Source: Anaerolineaceae bacterium
Lineage (GTDB): Bacteria > Chloroflexota > Anaerolineae > Aggregatilineales > Phototrophicaceae
Length of the DNA: 64,000 nt
Direction: 5' to 3'
Assembly: GCA_020634115.1 (NCBI GenBank)
Contig: JACKCH010000011.1
Location: 186,001 to 250,000, forward strand
Under the pieces are notes generated by a model that worked only from the letters and a program-made list of their open reading frames with translations, searched no databases and had not been told where the DNA came from. Every line of letters starts with the position of its first letter. Positions within the stretch are counted from its first letter, which is position 1. The position numbers were made by a program, and so were the translations under genes. Shown here one piece after another: positions 25,764 to 34,064 of the stretch.

Positions 25764-27146
25764 ATGTCCCATATTTTTATCAGCTACAGCAAACAGAATA
25801 TTGATTTTGTCCGTTATTTCCGCACCTTATTAGAAGCAGCAGGCTTTGCCGTCTGGGTGGATGAAGCGCGTTTAACGCCCAGCGTGCGCTGGTGGAAAAG
25901 CATCGAGCAAAACATTGAAACCTGCGCGGCGTTCATTGTCGTGATGTCGCCCGATGCCGCCGAGTCCGATTGGGTAGAGCGCGAGATTCTGCTGGCAGAA
26001 AACCTCAAACGCCCGATTTACCCGGTACTGCTGGCGGGTACGCCCTGGTCACGGTTGGCGAATTTGCAATATGAGGATATGCGCGCCGGACTCCATGCCC
26101 GGTTGTCCCCCTCGTTTGCTCAATCGCTGCGGGTAAAAGTACCTTCGAGCGTCGCGCTGCCCGACCCGATTGACTTCATAATTGAACAGAACAACATCAC
26201 CAAAATTGAAGCCGATGTCCTGGCGTTTAAGTATGCGCACCGTTTTTATGGGGCGGATGGTGTTGCGGCGGACATTCTCAACCTGCCAGATTCCCCACTG
26301 CAAGGAGAACCCTACCTACTGGTAGAAACCGGCGGCCTGCTCCCGGCAAAACAGGCTTTATTTGTCGAAACGCCGCAGTTACGCCACATGGGTTACGCCC
26401 ATGTCCGCGCCTTTGCCGAGCAGGTGTTGGCGATTCTGGCACAACAAGCACCGGACACGCGGCATCTCGCCATGACCATTCATGGCCCCGGCTTCGGGCT
26501 GGATGAAACGGAATCGCTGATTTCCCAATTTGAAGGATACCGCGATGCGATTCAGGCCGGGAGGTTTCCCCCGGCGTTGGAACGGATCACCATTGTTGAA
26601 CTCAGCGAAAACCGTACCCGGCGGCTGCAAAATGCGATGGAACAACACCTACGAGGCAGCGACTACGCCATTCCGTTCGACATTGGCTGGTTTTTTTTGC
26701 AGGCGGTGCAACCGCTGCAACCGGGGAACAGCCCACCACCGGCGCCGCAGCCCACCAAGCCGCACGCTTTTGTCGTCATGGCGCTGGATGATGAGCTGGA
26801 CGACATTTTTCATTATGGCGTTCAGTCCCCAATCCATGCCCAGGGGCTGCTGTGCGAACATTTGGAGACGAACGACGCCACCGGCGACCTGCTGGAGCAA
26901 AGTAAACAGCGTATCGCAGCGGCCAAAGTCATTATCGTGGATTTGACGCACTCTGCGCCGCTGACCTACCTGCAACTGGGATACGCCTGGGGTGCGGGCT
27001 GCCCTACGCTACTCATTGCGAAACAAGGCACTTCCATTAATCCCATGTTTGAACACATGCCGATTATTCGGTACGAACGAATCAAAGACCTGGAACAAAG
27101 CCTTTCCCTGAATCTGGATCGCCTCAAAGCTGAAGGACAATTATGA
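25764..27146 (+). CDS. TIR - macro-like - deoxyribosyltransferase-like protein
   Basis: The product has 460 aa from ATG 25764 (AAGGGA 6 nt upstream). The TIR domain is ~1-130 (HIFISYSKQNI, WVDEARLTPSVRWW, SDWVEREILLA with the catalytic-position Glu). Residues ~145-315 read like a macro domain (IEADVLAFKYA, ETGGLLPAKQALFVETP, TIHGPGFGLDETE), a fold that binds ADP-ribose; this is a moderate call. The C-terminal ~120 residues resemble the nucleoside 2-deoxyribosyltransferase fold (KVIIVDLTHSAPLTYLQLGYAWG), but Gln replaces the usual Glu in YELG, so it may only bind. All three modules concern NAD or ADP-ribose-type ligands. The stop overlaps the next start (ATGA). Confidence 0.78.
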   Translation: MSHIFISYSKQNIDFVRYFRTLLEAAGFAVWVDEARLTPSVRWWKSIEQNIETCAAFIVVMSPDAAESDWVEREILLAENLKRPIYPVLLAGTPWSRLANLQYEDMRAGLHARLSPSFAQSLRVKVPSSVALPDPIDFIIEQNNITKIEADVLAFKYAHRFYGADGVAADILNLPDSPLQGEPYLLVETGGLLPAKQALFVETPQLRHMGYAHVRAFAEQVLAILAQQAPDTRHLAMTIHGPGFGLDETESLISQFEGYRDAIQAGRFPPALERITIVELSENRTRRLQNAMEQHLRGSDYAIPFDIGWFFLQAVQPLQPGNSPPPAPQPTKPHAFVVMALDDELDDIFHYGVQSPIHAQGLLCEHLETNDATGDLLEQSKQRIAAAKVIIVDLTHSAPLTYLQLGYAWGAGCPTLLIAKQGTSINPMFEHMPIIRYERIKDLEQSLSLNLDRLKAEGQL

Positions 27147-27745
27147 GCCAAGCCTATGTCCGTCCCCCGCAAGTGAATCCGTTTCTCACCTGGTTGTCGC
27201 GGCGCATCCTGCACGCGCTGGGCTGGAAAGTCCTCGGGCCGCTGCCGCCGTATCCCAAGCTGGTGGTGGTGGGCGTGCCGCATACCTCCAACTGGGATGG
27301 CGTGGTCATGGTGCTGGCCGCCTGGAGCGAACGAGTCCAGCCGAAATGGATGGGGAAACATACGCTGTTCAAACCGCCGTTCGGCTGGTTGATGCGCCGG
27401 ATTGGTGGCGTTTCGATTGACCGGCGTGCCAAGCATAACGCGGTGGAACAGGCGGTACAGGCTTTTGCCCGCGAACAGGAAATGGTACTGGTGATCGCAC
27501 CGGAGGCCACTCGTAAAAAGATGGCGGGCTGGCGAACCGGCTTCTATTATATTGCGCTGGGGGCAGGCGTACCGCTGGCGCTGGCGGCGATGGACTATGA
27601 CAGGAAAGAGGTTCGCATTAACCAGGTACTGCACCCTTCCGGCGACCTGGAAGCGGATATAGCCCAGATGCGCGAGTATTTTGAAAACACCCAAGGACTC
27701 CGCCCGGAAAACCAGGGGCCGATAGTCCTGCTGCCCCGCCCTTAA
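27143..27745 (+). CDS. PlsC-like 1-acylglycerol-phosphate acyltransferase family protein
   Basis: The 200-aa product carries the acyltransferase signature H-x4-D as HTSNWD, then KHTLFKPPFGWLMRRIGGVSIDR and APEATRK in the position of the usual PEGTR. Family members esterify lysophospholipids at the membrane. Only short hydrophobic stretches are present, so the protein is probably peripheral. Its ATG overlaps the stop of the TIR protein (ATGA), which implies translational coupling and equal amounts. Its pairing with a second, unrelated acyltransferase two genes upstream suggests an envelope or lipid context for the TIR protein. Confidence 0.85.
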   Translation: MSQAYVRPPQVNPFLTWLSRRILHALGWKVLGPLPPYPKLVVVGVPHTSNWDGVVMVLAAWSERVQPKWMGKHTLFKPPFGWLMRRIGGVSIDRRAKHNAVEQAVQAFAREQEMVLVIAPEATRKKMAGWRTGFYYIALGAGVPLALAAMDYDRKEVRINQVLHPSGDLEADIAQMREYFENTQGLRPENQGPIVLLPRP

Positions 27746-27885
27746 GGGCAACCTCCACCAGTAAAATTCGGAACGGGCGTTCGTTTCTAATCTTGATTTA
27801 TGGGGGTAATTGAGTCACACTCTGCCTGCTAAAATGACGTGGCGATTTCGCGTCACGTCCGGAAAGACTAAAAGGGGAATCAATC

Positions 27886-28335
27886 ATGTTAAATGAGTTC
27901 AAGAAGTTTGCCCTACGCGGCAACGTACTCGATCTGGCCGTCGGTATTATCATCGGTGCGGCGTTTACCGGGGTGGTCAATTCGCTGGTCAACGACATTC
28001 TGATGCCGCCAATCGGCCAGCTTTTAGGGGGCGTGGACTTTTCCAACCTGTTCATTGTGTTGAGCGGCGGCGAATACAGCTCGCTGGCAGCTGCGCAGGA
28101 TGCGGGGGCGGCCACGCTGAACTATGGTCTGTTCATCAACCAGGTGATTAACTTTATCATCGTGGCGTTTGCCGTGTTCATGCTGGTGCGTGCCGTCAAC
28201 CGGGTGATGCAGCCCGCGGGGAAACAAGAGCCGGAAACGCCAGGCGAACCGGTCAACAAGGAATGCCCGTACTGCCTATCCACCGTTCCCTACAAGGCGA
28301 CCCGCTGCCCTCACTGCACGTCGGAACTGAGCTAA
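27886..28335 (+). CDS. mscL: Large-conductance mechanosensitive channel with zinc-ribbon tail
   Basis: Residues 1-110 of this 149-aa protein are canonical MscL: FKKFALRGNVLDLAVGIIIGAAF at the N-terminus and the second membrane helix FINQVINFIIVAFAVFMLV. MscL is a homopentameric pore that opens under membrane tension to release osmolytes. The C-terminus carries two CxxC pairs (CPYC, CPHC), a zinc-ribbon extension not present in E. coli MscL. It is a single gene with AAAGGGGAATC upstream of the ATG. Confidence 0.96.
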   Translation: MLNEFKKFALRGNVLDLAVGIIIGAAFTGVVNSLVNDILMPPIGQLLGGVDFSNLFIVLSGGEYSSLAAAQDAGAATLNYGLFINQVINFIIVAFAVFMLVRAVNRVMQPAGKQEPETPGEPVNKECPYCLSTVPYKATRCPHCTSELS

Positions 28336-28398
28336 CCGCGCAGGACGATTGCATCAAAATGGGAATTTCGTATTGACGTATACTTTTGGCCTTTTTTA

Positions 28399-28489
28399 CC
28401 CCCTCTAAATCTCCCCCGCCAGCAGGGGAGACTTGTTGGCACTGGTTGGCCGACTCCCTCCCCGTTTGCGGGGAGGGTTGGGGAGGGGG
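28399..28489 (-). repeat. Dispersed GC-rich repeat, copy 3 (inverted)
   Basis: The same element as near 1936 in opposite orientation: CCCCCTCTAAATCTCCCCC at the left and GGGGAGGGTTGGGGAGGGGG at the right. It occupies part of the 379-bp gap between mscL and the TetR gene. The rest of the gap holds ACTGA-type short repeats (28621-28648) and the TetR operator. Confidence 0.75.
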
Positions 28490-28664
28490 CAGAGATGGCT
28501 ATTCTGGTAAATTTGATGCGATTGTTCTGGCTAACCACTGCATTGGATTTGACATAAGCATCCTGGCCGCTGGCGGCTGCGGTTTTATCCCCGTTCGCGC
28601 TCCCCACTATCGTTGCTGACCACTGACGACTGAAAACTGACAACCTGATGATTGACAGTGAATG

Positions 28665-28697
28665 GTAAACAATGTACATTCAATGAACAGTGTACAC
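28665..28697 (+). promoter_or_regulatory. Likely TetR operator, site 1 (own gene)
   Basis: GTAAACAATGTACA followed after a fixed gap by AATGA and TGT-ACA. The same arrangement occurs at 29382, in front of the dehalogenase-like gene. It lies just upstream of the GTG start, so the protein would repress itself. Confidence 0.6.
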
Positions 28698-28714
28698 AGC
28701 AGCAGGTAGGGACA

Positions 28715-29320
28715 GTGGCCGGTAGGACTCCCAGCGAACGGCGGAAAACCAAAACCCGACAGGATATTCTGGATGCGACGTATGCCCTGATTCTGGAACA
28801 CGGGGTTCAGGGGTTGTCGATTCGCGCCATTGCCGACGATATTGATTACAGCCCGGCGGCGCTGTATCGCTATTTCGGGAGCAAGGATGAACTGGTAGAC
28901 GCGGTGCGGGCGCAATGCTTCGAGCGCCTGAATGCAGCCCTCCGGGACGCGATGGAGAACGCAACCGGCGCGTTTGAGCAGATTCTGGCGGCGGGCATGA
29001 CATACATTGAATACGCCCGCCAGCATCCCACCGATTACCACCTGATGTTCCACCTGCCGCCCTCGGCAGCCACCCAGACCGAAAATCAGCAGGTGGCGAT
29101 GAGCGGTTTGTTGTACCTGGTTCGCTATGGGATTGAAACCGGCGTTTTTGTCACCAGCGAGAATTACACCGAAGACACCATCATGTTTCACTGCTGGGCG
29201 ACGGTACACGGACTGGCGATGCTGCAAACCACCGTGATGCAGGATAATGAGGCGCGGATCAGGGCATCCAGCGAGGCAATTCTGAGGAAGGTGATCGCCG
29301 GGTTCACGGCGGCGGGATAA
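28715..29320 (+). CDS. TetR-family transcriptional regulator
   Basis: The product has 201 aa from GTG 28715, chosen for AGGTAGGGA just upstream; an upstream TTG in frame lies inside the operator. The N-terminal helix-turn-helix is typical (TRQDILDATYALILEHG, LSIRAIADDIDYSPAALYRYF). The C-terminal ~140 residues are the ligand and dimer domain. Two matching operator-like sites, one before this gene and one before the downstream haloalkane-dehalogenase-like gene, suggest that it represses both and responds to a small organic ligand, perhaps the enzyme's substrate. Confidence 0.9.
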   Translation: MAGRTPSERRKTKTRQDILDATYALILEHGVQGLSIRAIADDIDYSPAALYRYFGSKDELVDAVRAQCFERLNAALRDAMENATGAFEQILAAGMTYIEYARQHPTDYHLMFHLPPSAATQTENQQVAMSGLLYLVRYGIETGVFVTSENYTEDTIMFHCWATVHGLAMLQTTVMQDNEARIRASSEAILRKVIAGFTAAG

Positions 29321-29381
29321 TCCCGCCGGGGACATGCAACGGCGTGTCCAACGGAACGTTACCCTATTTTTTTGTCCGTAT

Positions 29382-29415
29382 GTAAACAATGTTCACAAAA
29401 TGACCGATGTTACAA
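29382..29415 (+). promoter_or_regulatory. Likely TetR operator, site 2 (dehalogenase-like gene)
   Basis: GTAAACAATGTTCA then AATGA and TGTTACA with the same spacing as the site at 28665. It ends about 18 nt before the ribosome-binding site of the hydrolase gene. Confidence 0.6.
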
Positions 29416-29433
29416 GGAAAAGAGGAGTAGAAG

Positions 29434-30339
29434 ATGCAGGTCGTCAATGTGCAGGGGAATCAATTGCCAACCAACGCCGCCTGGATTAACCGTGATCTAT
29501 ACCCGTATACGGTGAAGACGTTCGCGGTTCCGGCGGGGCGGATGTGTTACGTGGATGAAGGCCAGGGCGAGCCGGTGGTGATGGTACACGGCAACCCCAC
29601 CTGGTCGTTTGTCTATCGCAAACTGATTGATGGACTCAGCGGGGGCTACCGCTGTATCGCCCCCGACCATATCGGCTTCGGGCAGTCGGATAAACCGTAT
29701 GACTGGTCATACCGCCCGGAAGCACACGCGGAAAACCTCGCTCAACTGCTGGACTCGCTCGACCTGAAGGACATCACGCTGGTGGTGCAGGACTGGGGCG
29801 GTCCGATTGGCCTGTCGTATGCCGTCGCCCACCCGGATCGCGTCAAACGTCTGGTGATTCTCAATACCTTCATGTGGTCGGTAAAGGGGCAGCGGTATTA
29901 TGAGCGGTTCAGCGGGTTTATGGGCGGGGCGCTGGGGGCATTTATGATTCGCCATTTCAACGCCTTCGTGCGGATGGTCATCCCGATGGCCTATGGGGAT
30001 CGCGCCAAACTCACGCCGGAAATCCTCCGCCACTACCGCGCCCCGCTACCCACCGGGGACAGCCGTAAAGGATCATGGATTTTCCCGCGTGAAATCATCG
30101 GGTCAAGCGACTGGCTGGCGAGCCTGTGGGCAAAACACGAAAATATCACCGATAAGCCGACTCTGCTCGCCTGGGGCATGAAGGACATCGCTTTCCGCGA
30201 GGACATCCTCAACCGGTGGCAGGAATACATCCCGCACGCGCAGGTCAAACGCTTCGAGGACGCCGGGCATTACGTGCAGGACGAAGCAGGCGAAGCACTC
30301 GTCCCTCTCATCGTGGATTTCCTGCAAGCCAACCCCTGA
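29434..30339 (+). CDS. Haloalkane dehalogenase-like alpha/beta hydrolase
   Basis: In this 301-aa alpha/beta hydrolase the nucleophile elbow reads VVQDWGGPIG, with Asp in place of Ser, as in haloalkane dehalogenases, which displace halide through an Asp ester. The halide-binding Asn/Trp pair is also present (HGNPTWSF and DWGG). The later acid (GMKDIAF) and the catalytic His (DAGHYVQDE) complete the triad. The substrate cannot be read from sequence; some Asp-nucleophile relatives are epoxide hydrolases or fluoroacetate dehalogenases, though HGNPTWSF argues against these. A strong SD (AGAGGAG) precedes the ATG, and the gene sits under a TetR-type operator. Confidence 0.87.
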   Translation: MQVVNVQGNQLPTNAAWINRDLYPYTVKTFAVPAGRMCYVDEGQGEPVVMVHGNPTWSFVYRKLIDGLSGGYRCIAPDHIGFGQSDKPYDWSYRPEAHAENLAQLLDSLDLKDITLVVQDWGGPIGLSYAVAHPDRVKRLVILNTFMWSVKGQRYYERFSGFMGGALGAFMIRHFNAFVRMVIPMAYGDRAKLTPEILRHYRAPLPTGDSRKGSWIFPREIIGSSDWLASLWAKHENITDKPTLLAWGMKDIAFREDILNRWQEYIPHAQVKRFEDAGHYVQDEAGEALVPLIVDFLQANP

Positions 30340-30370
30340 TTTTCCGCTGAATCATCCGAAATAGACTCTG

Positions 30371-30406
30371 CCAGGGATGTCGCTGTGTGCGGCGTCCCTG
30401 GTTTGT
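30371..30406 (+). terminator. Terminator after the dehalogenase-like gene
   Basis: CCAGGGA / TCCCTGG stem, extended by CGC/GCG pairing, followed by TTTGTTG. It lies 32 nt after the stop codon. Confidence 0.7.
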
Positions 30407-30491
30407 TGTATGTCGGAGTCGAGAATGGTGACGGATGCGCATAAACAGTCAATTTGGTATCTTTAATTTTGATTTAACTATATTTTTTGTG

Positions 30492-30520
30492 TTGACATAA
30501 ATTATTTTGTGTAGTACAGT
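30492..30520 (+). promoter_or_regulatory. Promoter of the second TetR-hydrolase pair
   Basis: TTGACA (30492-30497), 17-bp spacer, TACAGT (30515-30520). The surrounding DNA is very AT-rich, and the -10 is 27 nt before the start codon. Confidence 0.7.
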
Positions 30521-30546
30521 AATTTTATCACCAAAAAGGATGCACG

Positions 30547-31194
30547 ATGACGAATTTACCACTTCGAGAACGGAAATACGCCGCAACCAAAGCCGCGCTG
30601 ATGCAGGGGCTGGTTTCCCGGTTGGCGCAGCAGACGCTTGACGAAATCACGGTCAAAGAGGTATGTGCCGAGATTCCGGTTTCAGAAACCACATTCTTTA
30701 ACTATTTCCCCTCTAAACAGGCGGCCATCGGCTACCGTATTCAGCTTTGGAGCATCCGCACCCTCTGGGAAATGCAGCAGCAGATTGCCCAGGGGGGGAC
30801 ATACCTGGACGCGATAGCCACCATCTTTGATTCCGCCGCGCAGGGTGAGGAACAGAATCCGGGTGTGATGCGCGAAGTCGTGGCGTTCCAGGTCAGCCAG
30901 AAATTCGATTTTCAACCGCTTATTGAGGCGGAATATGTCCACCATTTCCCCGATCTCCCCGGCATCACCCAGGTTGAAGGCCAAAGCATTGACCGCATGA
31001 TCGGCGACCAGCTTGAAGCGGCCCAGCAATCTGGCGAACTGCCCTTAGGCGTGGATTTACCGGCGCTTACGGCCATTCTGATCGGCGTCTTTTTCATATC
31101 CCCGGTCATGCTGTCATCAGGGCAGTCTGGCAGCCTCCGGGACTTCTATCGCCGCCAGCTCAATATTCTGTTTCGACTGACCCCGAAACCCTAA
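30547..31194 (+). CDS. TetR-family transcriptional regulator
   Basis: The N-terminal helix-turn-helix of the 215-aa product is recognisable (ATKAALMQGLVSRLAQQ, VSETTFFNYFPSKQAAIGYR). The ligand domain is divergent and hydrophobic near the end (GVFFISPVMLSSG). Ten nt separate its stop from the start of the downstream hydrolase gene, so the two form an operon in which the regulator probably controls its own partner enzyme. Confidence 0.9.
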   Translation: MTNLPLRERKYAATKAALMQGLVSRLAQQTLDEITVKEVCAEIPVSETTFFNYFPSKQAAIGYRIQLWSIRTLWEMQQQIAQGGTYLDAIATIFDSAAQGEEQNPGVMREVVAFQVSQKFDFQPLIEAEYVHHFPDLPGITQVEGQSIDRMIGDQLEAAQQSGELPLGVDLPALTAILIGVFFISPVMLSSGQSGSLRDFYRRQLNILFRLTPKP

Positions 31195-31204
31195 AAGGAC
31201 AACC

Positions 31205-32215
31205 ATGAAAAACGTACTCAAACGCATTGCGATTATTGTCATCGTCATTCTCGCTGTTGTGGCTGTATCCGCCGGGATTGCCTATGTCGCGACCAATGGC
31301 GATTACCGCCCCCCCGCCACGGTGGATACCGACCCTACCCTCCCGCAGATTACACTTGGTAGTCATGCCTTCCACAGCGAAACGTTTGGCAGCCCTGAGA
31401 ACCCCACGCTGGTTGTACTGCACGGCGGCCCAGGGGGAGACTATCGCTATCTACTCAATCTTCAGGTGTTGGCGGATGATTATTTTGTTGTCTTTTACGA
31501 CCAGCGCGGCAGTGGGCTTTCGACCCGTGTGGAGGCAAATACACTGACGACACAGGACATGATTGATGATCTTGATCTGTTTGTCGAGCATTACAGCCCG
31601 GATCAACCGATCTACCTGATTGGGCATTCGTGGGGCGCAATGCTGGCAGCAGGTTACATCGGGCAGCATCCTGAGAAAGTCGCCAAAGTCGTCCTGGCTG
31701 AACCCGGCGCACTCACCGACGCAGCGATGGAACAGTTCCTGGCGCATTTTTCATCCATCCTGGATGTGGATTTCATGCTCAGTGTTGTGCCCGTCTTCTT
31801 TGAAGCGCTGCATATCGCGGACGCGCAGGAGCGGGCTGACTATATCGCGGGGCGCACGTCCAGCATGTGGGAGAACGACCCGGCCAATCCCTACCACTGC
31901 CCCGGTGTGAACCATGAGCGCCTGGTATGGCGTTCCGGCGCGGCGGCATCCGATGCGATTCTGGCGAATGCGCGGCACGCGGATGGCACGCCGGATTTGT
32001 CTATTCTGAGTGAGAATGCCCACAATTTTACGAACCCGGTCTTATTCCTGGCGTCCGCCTGCAACGCCTGGCTGGGCGAAGACTTACAACGCCAACAGGC
32101 AGCCCTATTCCCGGTTGCCGAAGTGGTTGTGATCGAGAACGCCGGGCATAATATGTTCATTGATAATCCGGAGGCGAGTCTGGCTGCGGTACGCGCCTAT
32201 TTCAATGAATCTTAG
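31205..32215 (+). CDS. Membrane-anchored alpha/beta hydrolase (S33/proline iminopeptidase-like)
   Basis: The 336-aa product starts with an uncleaved-looking hydrophobic segment (AIIVIVILAVVAVSAGIAYVA) that should anchor it with the catalytic domain outside the cytoplasm. The domain has the oxyanion motif LHGGPGGDYR, YDQRGSGLS, the nucleophile elbow LIGHSWGAMLA (Ser) and a late His in ENAGHNMF. The GGPGG and DQRGSG words are typical of peptidase family S33, although esterases share them. AAAGGA lies before the ATG, and the gene follows its TetR regulator closely. Confidence 0.88.
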   Translation: MKNVLKRIAIIVIVILAVVAVSAGIAYVATNGDYRPPATVDTDPTLPQITLGSHAFHSETFGSPENPTLVVLHGGPGGDYRYLLNLQVLADDYFVVFYDQRGSGLSTRVEANTLTTQDMIDDLDLFVEHYSPDQPIYLIGHSWGAMLAAGYIGQHPEKVAKVVLAEPGALTDAAMEQFLAHFSSILDVDFMLSVVPVFFEALHIADAQERADYIAGRTSSMWENDPANPYHCPGVNHERLVWRSGAAASDAILANARHADGTPDLSILSENAHNFTNPVLFLASACNAWLGEDLQRQQAALFPVAEVVVIENAGHNMFIDNPEASLAAVRAYFNES

Positions 32216-32419
32216 TCACAGTCCCCGGCGATGAGCGGCGGTTTCGGTCAGGACGACCACCGAAACGACCAGCACCACCAGCAGCGGAGTCGCTAAATCC
32301 GCATTGAGGACAACGTGCAAACGGGTAAGCAGGAAAACGATGGCGAACATAGACGCGAATGTCACCAACATGATTCGCGCCGCTGTTCCCACGCCCTGCC
32401 ATAGCTTTTTCTCAAACAT
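32216..32419 (-). CDS. Small two-helix membrane protein
   Basis: The 67-aa product has two hydrophobic helices (IMLVTFASMFAIVFLLT and TPLLVVLVVSVVVLTET). The start has a good ribosome site (AGGAG, 8 nt spacing), and the stop abuts the stop of the convergent hydrolase gene. The membrane pattern and SD support a real gene. The function is unknown. Confidence 0.65.
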   Translation of the reverse strand: MFEKKLWQGVGTAARIMLVTFASMFAIVFLLTRLHVVLNADLATPLLVVLVVSVVVLTETAAHRRGL

Positions 32420-32574
32420 GGCACTAGCTCCTATGCCTTTCCCTCATCGTAGGGCGGCTTTCGCCAGGTGGTCAAGTGACATTGTTCATGATGGACATCC
32501 CGCACAAATCATATCCACAGAAACCGGATAAACCGCCCCTATCCCTTTCTATCTGATCGTGGTAGATTTGACTG

Positions 32575-32620
32575 TATATCCCAAATTGTTGCGTTTAATT
32601 TGGGATATATATTTGGGATA
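32575..32620 (+). promoter_or_regulatory. Operator-like 13-bp inverted repeat plus third half-site
   Basis: Perfect arms TATATCCCAAATT (32575-32587) and AATTTGGGATATA (32597-32609) around a 9-nt centre, then another ATTTGGGATA (32611-32620). A TTGACT -35-like box lies at 32568. The elements directly precede the kinase-like gene and have the look of a cooperative repressor or activator site. Confidence 0.65.
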
Positions 32621-32631
32621 CACGACAACCT

Positions 32632-33756
32632 ATGACGAATCTGAACGATCTTTATCGAATTGGCAATTTTAACGACACGTTCGCGTTAGGGCATTACGCG
32701 CGGGTGATGGATGCGCTGGAACGGCGCAGCGGGCAGGAAGTGGCCTTTAAGGTCATGCGCCCGGAGCATCTTTCCTCGGATGGTGGAATCCGTTGGGAGT
32801 ACCGGGCTTTCGCCAATGAAGCGGATCTGCTCATGAAGGTGGCAGATAACCCGCATGTGGTGGACATGCTGGACTGCGGCTATGTCGCCAGTTCGAGCGA
32901 AACACCCACCAGCGGCGAAATTGTGACTTTCCAACGGGATGTGATGGGATTCACCCAGGCCATGCCGGAGTTTGCGGCGCAGGGGTGGCGGCCATACCTG
33001 GCGCTGCAAAACCTGCCCCGCAGCGAGAACCTGCTCTACCTGATGAAAACCAACCAGCCCGGCGTCCGCTGGCGGCTCCCCAGCGAAGAAGGCCTAGCGC
33101 TGACGTTACAGTTTGGAGAACTGCTGCGTCTGCTTCACCAGCAGGGGATTGTTTACCTCGACCACAAGTTGGAGCATGTCTACTGGGACGGTGTGCAGCT
33201 TCGGATTATTGACCTGAACAGTTCGCGCCAGTTAGACCTGCATACCAACAACAATGCACAGCACTTCCGCAATGATGTGCATAACCTATGTGTCGGCATC
33301 CTTTACCCGATCTTCACTGGCCTTTCGCCCCAGAAAAGCACGCTGCGCCCGCAGCCGGGGAACGCAGAACAGGCTGAATCGCGCTACCAGGACATCACAA
33401 CCCTTGATTTCGGCGTGGAGCCGAATCTGAGCCACCCGCTACAGGAACTGCTTCAGGCCGGGGCTGCGATGCAGGTGGATACGGTCGACGAATTCCTGGT
33501 GGAACTCAATCGAGTTGCCGCGCTGCATGGCTGGGACTTCCCGCACCACTACACCAGCCCGGTCAGCCGGGATGCACGGACTCAGATGCGTGCCGGGCTG
33601 TCCCGCGTGCGTGAGGGGCAGGAACGGCTGCGCGAGGCGCGTGATCTGTTTCGTGAGGCCGCCATTCAGGATGGCATCACCGACGACCTGGAGGCCGAAC
33701 TACGGCGGTTGGTGAAAGCGGTCAATGAGATGCTGAACAACCGCGTGATTCCGTAG
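32632..33756 (+). CDS. Divergent protein-kinase-fold protein (possible pseudokinase)
   Basis: The N-lobe of the 374-aa product is kinase-like with VAFKVMRPEHL (VAIK-type Lys). The catalytic loop reads YLDHKLEHVYWD where HRDLKPEN is normal: Asp and Lys are kept, but Arg and the metal-binding Asn (now His) are not. The Mg2+ motif DFG is DLN. The last ~70 residues are a helical, Arg/Glu-rich tail (REGQERLREARDLFREAA). It may be an inactive or altered kinase acting as scaffold or sensor. It is monocistronic behind a striking inverted repeat. Confidence 0.75.
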   Translation: MTNLNDLYRIGNFNDTFALGHYARVMDALERRSGQEVAFKVMRPEHLSSDGGIRWEYRAFANEADLLMKVADNPHVVDMLDCGYVASSSETPTSGEIVTFQRDVMGFTQAMPEFAAQGWRPYLALQNLPRSENLLYLMKTNQPGVRWRLPSEEGLALTLQFGELLRLLHQQGIVYLDHKLEHVYWDGVQLRIIDLNSSRQLDLHTNNNAQHFRNDVHNLCVGILYPIFTGLSPQKSTLRPQPGNAEQAESRYQDITTLDFGVEPNLSHPLQELLQAGAAMQVDTVDEFLVELNRVAALHGWDFPHHYTSPVSRDARTQMRAGLSRVREGQERLREARDLFREAAIQDGITDDLEAELRRLVKAVNEMLNNRVIP

Positions 33757-34064
33757 GACGGTAATCGAGAGCAACCACCAGAATAACCGCGTATTCGGAA
33801 CACCATGCTAATTTCTTAAAACGCATTATCATGCCCCTGCCGACTTTCAAACCGGACGATTGCCCCTCATCCTGATGCGTATTTGCTACAGCGCACCCGC
33901 GCTAAAAACATACAACCATTCTCCTATCCACCACAATGTAAACGGAAGTTTTCAAAGATTTAACAACTGTAATCCGCTATCCGCTATAGACTGAACATAA
34001 GAGCCATACCCCGCGGGATTGCTCAAACCACCATTGGGAAACCTCAAAAAGGAGACTGCCCGAC
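33757..34064. other. Gene-free interval
   Basis: 308 bp with no convincing reading frame. It contains a short direct repeat (CCGCTATCCGCTATAG, near 33973) close to the start of the secreted-protein gene. I see no clear promoter. Confidence 0.5.
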
